From assembly GCA_937942965.1 (NCBI GenBank), contig CALDGN010000307.1:1-10717 (forward strand): a DNA stretch of 10,717 nucleotides, given 5' to 3'. Position 1 is the first letter of the stretch, and every line of letters starts with the position of its first letter. This stretch comes from an uncultured Acidimicrobiales bacterium. Its GTDB lineage: Bacteria; Actinomycetota; Acidimicrobiia; Acidimicrobiales; UBA10347. This document shows positions 6,223 through 10,717 of the stretch, piece after piece. Made by a program: the position numbers and the translations under genes. The notes below the pieces were generated by a model. That model made no database searches and was not told the DNA's origin. It worked only from the letters and a program-made list of their open reading frames with translations.

Positions 6223-7464
6223 CTAGTTCTGGCTGCGGTCCACGACGATGTTGCCGCCCTGGATGACGTGGGTGAAGGCCGTTTCGGGCTGAGCGAATGC
6301 GGCGAGATCGTCGAGCGGGTCGATCCGGCTGATGACGACATCGCCGAACGCGCCAGGGGACAGGGTGCCGATCTTGCCTTCGAGGTGGCAGAGCTTGGCG
6401 TTGACCTGCCACAACGAATGCAGGACTTCGGCGGCTGGTCGGATGTCGGCCTGAATCGCCAGCTCTTCGTTCTGGCGGATCTGGGTCTCGCCGATCAGGT
6501 CGGTTCCGAAGCCGATCGTGACGCCAGCCTCTCTCGCCAGCTCGACCGCGGTTCGGCCAGCGTCGAGCACCATGGCGTTCTTGACCCGGTTCTTCTCGGG
6601 CAGCCCGAGCTCTTTGCCGAGCTCATCCATTGCCCGGTAGGTCACGAGCGTCGGCACCATCACCGCATCGTGTTGCGCCATCGCTGCCGCAGCGTTTGCG
6701 TCGATGAGGTTGCCGTGTTCGATCGTGTGCACGCCGTTCTCGACCGCCATGGCGATGGACTCGGCGCTATAGGCGTGGGCGGCGACGTAGGTGTGGCGGT
6801 GCTCGGCCTCGGTGACGGCGGCGCGGATTTCCTCGGGCGTGTACTGCACGCTTTCGAGCGGATCGGTTGGCGAGGCAACACCGCCCGACACGTGGATCTT
6901 GAGGAAGTCGCTGCCTTCGCGCAGGTTGTGGCGGGCCGCCTTGCGAACGGCGTCGGGCCCGTCGGCGACGATCGACATGACGTCGGAATGCAGCGAGCAT
7001 CCGCAGCTCGCGACGTCGACGGCTCCAGGGCGGGCGTCGCCGTGACCGCCGGTTTGGCTGAGCATGCGTCCGGCGCGGACGATGCGCGGCCCGCCCGTCT
7101 TGCCTGAGCGAATGGCCGACATGAGCCCGGTGACGTCGCCGCCGAGATCGCGCACGGTGGTGAAGCCGCGCTCGACGGTCGCCTGGCTGAGCGTCGCCAT
7201 GATGATGCCGAACTCGACTTCGCTCAGCCGAGACAACGCATGAAAGTTGAGCGTGGCCAAGCGGAAGTGCACGTGGCAATCGATGAGCCCGGGCACGACA
7301 TAGCTGCCGCCTGCGTCGATCACGATGTCGCCGGTGGTTGCTTCGTCTGCGGCCGCGTCGACGATCACGCCGTCCTCGATCACGACTGTCGCCTCGGCGT
7401 AGGTCATCGACGCAGTGTCGAGGACAGTGCCGTTGCGGATGACGGTGCGGGGTGAGTCAGTCAT
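6223..7464 (-). CDS. Metal-dependent amidohydrolase (imidazolonepropionase-like/prolidase subgroup)
   Basis: A 413-residue cytoplasmic TIM-barrel hydrolase of the amidohydrolase superfamily. An N-terminal beta-sandwich segment (VIRNGTVLD, then DGVIVDA and YVVPGLID) leads to the H64-x-H66 metal motif (DCHVHF). Later ligands are K189 in FLKIHVSGG (the bridging lysine, probably carbamylated), H230 in AAHAYS, H250 in TIEHGN and D322 in GFGTD. The C-terminus (PGAFGDVVISRIDPLDD) completes the sandwich. This pattern fits the binuclear subgroup that includes Xaa-Pro and Xaa-Arg/Lys dipeptidases, so a peptide or N-acyl amino acid substrate is likely; the exact one cannot be read from sequence. No signal peptide is seen. 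ATG 7464 was chosen over the in-frame TTG 7491 because GGAG stands 4 bases before it. It appears monocistronic and is divergent from the tRNA gene. Confidence 0.92.
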   Translation of the reverse strand: MTDSPRTVIRNGTVLDTASMTYAEATVVIEDGVIVDAAADEATTGDIVIDAGGSYVVPGLIDCHVHFRLATLNFHALSRLSEVEFGIIMATLSQATVERGFTTVRDLGGDVTGLMSAIRSGKTGGPRIVRAGRMLSQTGGHGDARPGAVDVASCGCSLHSDVMSIVADGPDAVRKAARHNLREGSDFLKIHVSGGVASPTDPLESVQYTPEEIRAAVTEAEHRHTYVAAHAYSAESIAMAVENGVHTIEHGNLIDANAAAAMAQHDAVMVPTLVTYRAMDELGKELGLPEKNRVKNAMVLDAGRTAVELAREAGVTIGFGTDLIGETQIRQNEELAIQADIRPAAEVLHSLWQVNAKLCHLEGKIGTLSPGAFGDVVISRIDPLDDLAAFAQPETAFTHVIQGGNIVVDRSQN

Positions 7465-7468
7465 GAGG

Positions 7469-7497
7469 CTCCGGTCGGTTCCGAGAGCCAAAAGCTA
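7469..7497 (-). promoter_or_regulatory. -10 element and ribosome binding site of the amidohydrolase gene
   Basis: TAGCTT (7497-7492) fits TANNNT, and GGAG (7472-7469) lies 4 bases before ATG 7464. Together they imply a leader of about 20 bases. The -35 is not clear. Confidence 0.4.
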
Positions 7498-7541
7498 GAC
7501 GACCGCTCGCCCTCGGTCTCGATAAGGTCTTGGGGTCACTA

Positions 7542-7625
7542 GCGCCAGTGGCGGAATTGGCAGACGCGCAAGGTTTAGGTCCTTGTGTCCGAAAGGATGT
7601 GTGGGTTCAAGTCCCACCTGGCGCA
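7542..7625 (+). tRNA. tRNA-Leu (anticodon UAG)
   Basis: An 84-base type II tRNA. The acceptor arms GCGCCAG (7542-7548) and CTGGCGC (7618-7624) pair perfectly, with A7625 as discriminator. The D arm uses GCG/CGC around the AATTGGCAGA loop. The anticodon stem CAAGG/CCTTG (7569-7573, 7581-7585) closes the loop TTTAGGT, placing TAG at 7576-7578. A long variable arm (TGTCC-GAAA-GGATGT) is the leucine hallmark. The T arm is GTGGG-TTCAAGT-CCCAC. CCA is not encoded. TTTTT at 7628-7632 follows and may aid termination. Confidence 0.97.
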
Positions 7626-7660
7626 CATTTTTCTTGACGCCAAGCGAGAAGGCTGCGGCC

Positions 7661-7990
7661 TTAGCGGCAGTCCGTGGCAACTGCGAGAGCTGCGCACACC
7701 TCGGCCATTCTGGTTCCGCTGAGTGCGCCCATGCGCTGAACGAGTAGCGCAACGGCAACGGATTCGACCGAGTCGAGATTGATTGCGCTCGGTAGCGGTA
7801 CCGGGTCATCCTCGGGCTCGAGCTTCACCTCGCTTGCAAGACCACGAATCGTCGTGGTGCACGGAGCAATCAGGACTCGGCGCAGGAGCGGGATCGCTGC
7901 GTTCCGGGACAGAACGACCACAGGACGCCGCCCGATGTCCGGCGGTTCGCACCACCAGAGTTCGCCTCGGCGCGGAAGGTCTTCAGTCAT
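7661..7990 (-). CDS. MazF/PemK-family endoribonuclease toxin
   Basis: A 109-residue type II toxin. The family cleaves mRNA, tRNA or rRNA at short sequence motifs and stops translation. The PemK/CcdB-fold signatures are present: RRGELWWCEPP (7-17), the RRPVVVLS strand (21-28) with its basic residues, IAPCTTTIRG (41-50) with the threonines that flank the active site, and NLDSVESV (71-78) near the C-terminal strand. The length is normal and the frame is intact, so it is probably functional. ATG 7990 overlaps the antitoxin stop in ATGA, so translation is coupled. The next gene downstream is the tRNA on the other strand. Which RNA site it cuts cannot be read from sequence. Confidence 0.88.
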   Translation of the reverse strand: MTEDLPRRGELWWCEPPDIGRRPVVVLSRNAAIPLLRRVLIAPCTTTIRGLASEVKLEPEDDPVPLPSAINLDSVESVAVALLVQRMGALSGTRMAEVCAALAVATDCR

Positions 7991-8223
7991 TGGGAGACGG
8001 CGTTGCGGAACGATGCGAGGTCGCCCCATTCGTCGGGGGCGTCCAGTGGGTCGGTCCGGTAAGCATCGGCGTAGGCATCATCGATGACTGCCGAACGCCA
8101 CTGCGTCAGCAGCGCCGCCAATGCGAGATCAATCAGCTCTGCGTCAGTGGCGGTGTTGCTCGCCGACCTGGCTTTGGTCAAGAGCTCGGAATCGACCGTT
8201 GTGCTGAGCCGTGTTCGCTTCAT
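7987..8223 (-). CDS. Ribbon-helix-helix antitoxin of the MazF/PemK-type toxin
   Basis: A 78-residue antitoxin that should bind and neutralise the downstream toxin and repress its own promoter. The N-terminus, KRTRLSTTVDSELL (2-15) followed by two helices (to about 42), is a ribbon-helix-helix DNA-binding fold, as in mycobacterial MazE proteins. The acidic, aromatic C-terminus (DDAYADAYRTDPLDAPDEW, 48-66) is typical of the toxin-binding tail. ATG 8223 is preferred because MKRTRLS is the normal RHH start; the frame also runs up to GTG 8250. It sits first in the pair, with a 4-base ATGA overlap with the toxin. Three direct repeats cover its start region. The gene lies 55 bases after the MGMT-like gene on the same strand, so it could also receive read-through. 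Confidence 0.82.
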   Translation of the reverse strand: MKRTRLSTTVDSELLTKARSASNTATDAELIDLALAALLTQWRSAVIDDAYADAYRTDPLDAPDEWGDLASFRNAVSQ

Positions 8224-8250
8224 GCCACAATCATGCCACGTTTGTGCCAC
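8218..8250 (-). repeat. Three 11-bp direct repeats, candidate antitoxin operator
   Basis: Reading the minus strand, GTGGCACAAAC (8250-8240), GTGGCATGATT (8239-8229) and GTGGCATGAAG (8228-8218) are consecutive copies sharing GTGGCA. The period is one helical turn, so all copies face the same side of the DNA, which suits cooperative ribbon-helix-helix binding. They cover a -10-like CATGAT (8235-8230) lying 6 bases before ATG 8223, which would allow repression of a leaderless transcript. Confidence 0.6.
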
Positions 8251-8278
8251 ACCTTGACGACGGTGTCGCCCGCAGCCG

Positions 8279-8665
8279 TCATCGAGGCCAGAGGTCGGGG
8301 TTGCGGGCGGCGAGTTTGGTGCCCAAGTTGCTCGACGGGTCGACGGCGTTCCACACCGGGGTGAGCTGTTCCGCAGGCACGCCTGCGTCGAGGGCCTCGA
8401 AGGTGACTTCGGCGACGATGCGCAGGTTCATGCCGCACATCACCGGGCACGTGCCATCGGCGTCGTGGCGCTCGGCGAGCCGATGGCGTAGTTCGGTCAG
8501 GGTCAGCGCGGTCCCTGGCTCGGCCTCGGCAATCTCGTGCTCGATGTCTGCGGGACTGGGGATCAGCACTGAGGTGCCGGCTTCGAGGTCGGCGAACTTC
8601 TTGTCGTTGACCTTGGTGTAGGACGGACGTGCGCTGTCGTAGCGCTGCTGCCAGGTGCGAGCCAT
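8279..8665 (-). CDS. Small MGMT/ATL-like family protein
   Basis: A 128-residue protein that resembles, from memory, a group of small bacterial proteins annotated as 'MGMT family', related to the DNA-binding domain of O6-alkylguanine-DNA alkyltransferases. The supporting pattern is VLIPSPADIEHEI (33-45), the TALTLTELRHRLAERH helix-turn-helix-like segment (52-67), GTCPVMCGM (71-79) and TPVW (102-105). The true alkyltransferase site PCHR is absent. Instead there are CP (C73, P74) and C77, so alkyl transfer is unproven. The start ATG 8665 overlaps the MerR stop in TGATG, so the two are translated together. It is probably the main regulated target of that MerR. It could also be an unrelated small protein; the family call is moderate. 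Confidence 0.6.
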   Translation of the reverse strand: MARTWQQRYDSARPSYTKVNDKKFADLEAGTSVLIPSPADIEHEIAEAEPGTALTLTELRHRLAERHDADGTCPVMCGMNLRIVAEVTFEALDAGVPAEQLTPVWNAVDPSSNLGTKLAARNPDLWPR

Positions 8666-9483
8666 CAGGCGACCTGTCCGTCGGCGTCGATCGGGAACAG
8701 GATCTCGGTCAGTAAGTCGGCCTCCGCGACCTCGGCGGGGCTGTTGAGATAGACCTCGCGAGCGGGCCCGGCGATGGTGTGTCCGTGTTCGGCAATCCAG
8801 GACACGACGGTTGCGTAGGACTCGCCCATGTTTGCGTACGACCCGCGATGGGTGATCGAAGCCGTCGCAGTCGCCTGCAGATCGAGCATCTCGATCGCCG
8901 ATGCTTCGTCGCCATCGAGGTCACCGGCGACCGGCACACACATTGCGATGTCACCGTCGTTGTCGCCGTCGGGGGCCTGATGAAAGAGCGTGAACGGAGC
9001 GCCGGCAGGAACTGCGCCAGCTTCGCCGAGGAAGGTCATCACTCGACCGAAGCCTTCGGGGATGTGCTCGAAGACATCGGCGTAGGTGGTGGCGGTGCGC
9101 CATGAGGCGACGGTCATTGCGGGATGGGATTGGACGGTGACTTCGGCAGTCATGACGTATTCCTTTAGGTCGATGCGGCGCTGGAGTTCCTGCGCCTGTC
9201 GGTTGATCTCGTCTCGCTGTTGTTGCAGCGATTCGAGATGTGACATCAACGACCGTTCGGGGTCTTCGCCATCGAGCGTTTCCGCAATCATCGCGAGCGG
9301 CATGTCGACCATGCGCAGGGAGCGCACGGCGTCGGCTCGAGCCAATTGCGTGACGGCGTAGTAGCGATAGCCGGACTGCGGATCCACGTGCGCAGCGGGA
9401 AGAAGTCCCGACTCGTCGTAGTTCCGCAGAGACTTCACCGTCAGCCGGCTGGCCTTGGCGAATTGTCCGATGGGCATCAACAT
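8665..9483 (-). CDS. MerR-family regulator with GyrI-like effector-binding domain
   Basis: A 272-residue one-component transcription regulator of the BmrR/TipA-like type. Residues 4-71 are the MerR winged helix (MPIGQFAKASRLTVKSLRNYD, then GYRYY at 38-42). A Q/R/E-rich coiled coil (75-107) follows for dimerisation. Residues 112-267 form the GyrI-like small-molecule domain (EVTVQSHPAMTVASW; a THRGSYANMGESY core at 211-223; VYLNSP at 244-249), with the usual acidic or aromatic ligand-pocket residues. Such proteins bind hydrophobic or cationic compounds and untwist a long promoter spacer. The start could be GTG 9486, ATG 9483 or ATG 9477; ATG 9483 is given because the promoter implies a leaderless transcript starting about there. 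It overlaps the MGMT-like gene and probably controls both genes. Confidence 0.9.
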   Translation of the reverse strand: MLMPIGQFAKASRLTVKSLRNYDESGLLPAAHVDPQSGYRYYAVTQLARADAVRSLRMVDMPLAMIAETLDGEDPERSLMSHLESLQQQRDEINRQAQELQRRIDLKEYVMTAEVTVQSHPAMTVASWRTATTYADVFEHIPEGFGRVMTFLGEAGAVPAGAPFTLFHQAPDGDNDGDIAMCVPVAGDLDGDEASAIEMLDLQATATASITHRGSYANMGESYATVVSWIAEHGHTIAGPAREVYLNSPAEVAEADLLTEILFPIDADGQVA

Positions 9484-9492
9484 CACGACATC

Positions 9493-9523
9493 ACCGTCGA
9501 GTCTCCCCGTGGGGGAGAGTCAA
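9493..9523 (-). promoter_or_regulatory. MerR-type promoter/operator with 19-bp spacer and dyad
   Basis: On the minus strand, TTGACT (9523-9518) is a good -35 and GACGGT (9498-9493) a weak -10, separated by exactly 19 bp. The spacer region holds the dyad TCTCCCC (9502-9508) and GGGGAGA (9512-9518), extended by GA/TC at 9499-9500 and 9520-9521. A 19-bp spacer filled by a CTCCCC-type dyad is the hallmark of BmrR-like MerR promoters. It points at the MerR gene itself, so it should be autoregulated. Confidence 0.75.
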
Positions 9524-9650
9524 GCCGAAACTTCAGAATCTTCATGCTGGGTGCATTGCCCGACTGTTGTGGACCTTCTCTACTGCCTGCTCGAACGCTA
9601 ATCGGCGACAACCCGCTGGCTTCTCGTTGTGTCGTCGAGCCGATCTGGCG

Positions 9651-9656
9651 GATACT
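9651..9656 (+). promoter_or_regulatory. Possible leaderless -10 of the 311-residue gene
   Basis: GATACT ends 7 bases before GTG 9664, a spacing that would start the transcript at the start codon. No ribosome binding site is present and the -35 is unclear. Confidence 0.35.
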
Positions 9657-9663
9657 TCGCAAC

Positions 9664-10599
9664 GTGTCTGACGATTCGCATCCGCTGCGTCATCTTGTCG
9701 AGCCGCTGACGAGGTCGCCAGAGCCAGCGTTGCTTCCGCCAGATGCCGTCGAGCTGATGCGTTCCTATGTCGAGCGGACCGAGGACCTGTTCGTGTTGCC
9801 CGACATTCCTGACCGGGTGTTGCAGCGAGTTGAGAAGCGGCTGGAGCTGCCCGAGTGGGAACAGCTGCTGGCGATCATCGACACGACGGCGTTGGGAGAT
9901 GGCCGAGCGTTCCTGGCGTTCACGACCTGTGGCATGCATGTCGAGGAATGGCTTTCGAGCGAGCCGAAGTTTCAACCGTGGGACCGGATCTTGCGGCATC
10001 GAGCCGACCCGACCGTCCGGGGAAGTAGTCGAATCCGGATCGGCGACCACATCTACTGGCCTACGGGTTCTGACGCCGACTGGTCTGAAGTCGCCTCGAT
10101 GATCGACGAGCTTGGCGGTTGGGCGCCCGTGGACTTGAGCCGCACCAAATACGACCCAGTCGGAGGAGATCGCAACACCGAGACGACGACAACCGTCGTG
10201 CCGGCGGAGTCGCTCGATGAGCTCGTCGAAAGCATCTACGTCTTCACCTATCGCTGGTTCGACCTGCAGGTCGCGCCGACGATCGAGCGGTCGCTAGCCG
10301 AGCCACTTCGTCTGCGCCACAACATCCCGAACAACGTGACGTTGCTCGCCGTGCCCGAAATCGACGGCGAGGAGACCTTTGCGCTGACCGACTACGGGCT
10401 CGTGGGTCTCGATGCGGACAAGGGCCGCACGATCAAGAAGCCATGGTCCGACGTGCGTGCCCGCCAGCATTCGCTTGTCATCGAAGACGACCGGCTTGAG
10501 CTTGACCGCCGTGTCTTCGACCTGTCATCAGTGAAGATCGACGAAGGTGAGTTGCTCGAACTCATCCGCTTCGTCGCACTGCGCGTGCCTCGCTCCTAG
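9664..10599 (+). CDS. Uncharacterised 311-residue protein with a possible internal duplication
   Basis: I do not recognise this gene with confidence. It has no signal peptide or membrane segment. Two parts look related. The first (about 76-150) reads AFLAFTTCGMHV (82-93), PWDRIL (105-110), a short strand pair and SEVASMIDEL (141-150). The second (about 231-305) reads TFALTDYGLVGL (238-249), PWSDVRAR (260-267), a strand pair and GELLELIRFV (295-304). Both keep an order of strand with Thr and Gly, then PW-(S/D)-x-(I/V), two strands and a closing helix, which resembles bacterial PH-like modules. A Thr/acid-rich linker (160-185) and a helical, aromatic stretch (VFTYRWFD) separate them. GTG 9664 was chosen because codon use upstream (CTA, ATA, TGT) looks non-coding and a -10 fits. 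ATG 9544 is also in frame. It is divergent from the MerR unit. Confidence 0.75.
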   Translation: MSDDSHPLRHLVEPLTRSPEPALLPPDAVELMRSYVERTEDLFVLPDIPDRVLQRVEKRLELPEWEQLLAIIDTTALGDGRAFLAFTTCGMHVEEWLSSEPKFQPWDRILRHRADPTVRGSSRIRIGDHIYWPTGSDADWSEVASMIDELGGWAPVDLSRTKYDPVGGDRNTETTTTVVPAESLDELVESIYVFTYRWFDLQVAPTIERSLAEPLRLRHNIPNNVTLLAVPEIDGEETFALTDYGLVGLDADKGRTIKKPWSDVRARQHSLVIEDDRLELDRRVFDLSSVKIDEGELLELIRFVALRVPRS

Positions 10600-10604
10600 G
10601 AGGC
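10587..10604. terminator. Small hairpin at the shared 3' ends, possible bidirectional terminator
   Basis: GCCTC (10587-10591) and GAGGC (10600-10604) can pair around an 8-base loop, and CTCCTAGGAG (10593-10602) is itself a perfect palindrome. It covers both stop codons of the convergent genes. The stem is short and lacks T-runs. Confidence 0.3.
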
Positions 10605-10717
10605 GGCGCTGACCGGGCGGCTGTAGACGTCTTTCTCGGCGATGCGGCCGTCGACGAAGGTGTAGCGCTCGACGCCGACACGTTCGAACGGCTCACCGCT
10701 GGCCACATCGGTTCCCG
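10596..10717 (-). CDS. SnoaL/NTF2-like protein, C-terminal part (runs off the window)
   Basis: Only the last 39 codons and the TAG stop are inside. The residues ERVGVERYTFVDGRIAEKDVYSRP are the closing strands of a SnoaL-like/NTF2-like cone fold, where a strand ending in F-x-DGRI followed by a D-x-Y-x-RP tail is common. Such proteins include isomerases, cyclases and ligand-binding proteins, so no activity can be assigned. The stop overlaps that of the convergent 311-residue gene in CTAG. Confidence 0.6.
   Translation of the reverse strand, partial: GTDVASGEPFERVGVERYTFVDGRIAEKDVYSRPVSAAS

Noticed and set aside
6268..7107. A 279-codon plus-strand frame inside the amidohydrolase gene
   Set aside because: It mirrors the amidohydrolase codons and has low-complexity Asp/Val/Gly-rich content.
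7601..7625. tRNA-Leu 3' end as an attachment site of an integrated element
   Set aside because: No second copy of the tRNA 3' end, integrase gene or other mobility gene is visible in the window.
8259..8280. GACGG/CCGTC inverted repeat between the MGMT-like gene and the antitoxin
   Set aside because: Only 5 bp of stem with a 12-base loop and no T-run; too weak to call a terminator.

Overview
The window looks like the chromosome of a high-GC actinobacterium. The evidence is the strong G/C bias at third codon positions, a DUF2510-RDD membrane protein, several starts that look leaderless, and the gene order murI - metallo-beta-lactamase-fold enzyme - rph - rdgB. From memory, mycobacteria have the same order (Rv1338 to Rv1341 in M. 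tuberculosis). The lineage could be Acidimicrobiia (Ilumatobacter-like), but that is an impression and not shown by the sequence.

Layout. Positions 1-836 (minus) hold the N-terminal part of an exported 5'-nucleotidase-type metallophosphatase, cut by the window edge. It diverges from a plus-strand housekeeping run at 936-4771: glutamate racemase (murI), an MBL-fold enzyme resembling the Rv1339 cAMP phosphodiesterase, RNase PH (rph), the ITP/XTP pyrophosphatase RdgB, and a tandem GNAT acetyltransferase. A perfect 10-bp hairpin at 4791-4819 separates this run from a converging minus-strand block: the DUF2510-RDD membrane protein, ClpP, and a metal-dependent amidohydrolase (4836-7464). A plus-strand tRNA-Leu(UAG) follows at 7542-7625.

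Beyond the tRNA the content looks more accessory. There is a MazF/PemK-type toxin with a ribbon-helix-helix antitoxin (ATGA overlap), preceded by three 11-bp direct repeats that overlap the antitoxin start. Next comes a two-gene unit, a MerR regulator with a GyrI-like sensor domain followed by a small MGMT/ATL-like protein (TGATG overlap). Its promoter has a 19-bp spacer filled by a dyad, the classic MerR design. Divergent from it is an unrecognised 311-residue protein with what looks like an internal duplication. The window ends in the C-terminus of a SnoaL/NTF2-like protein, whose stop codon overlaps its neighbour's in a shared CTAG.

Nothing here is plainly a new defence or biosynthetic system. 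The best candidates for follow-up are the duplicated 311-residue protein, the self-regulated MerR/MGMT-like pair, and the toxin-antitoxin locus beside the tRNA. No stretch longer than 300 bases lacks a gene.
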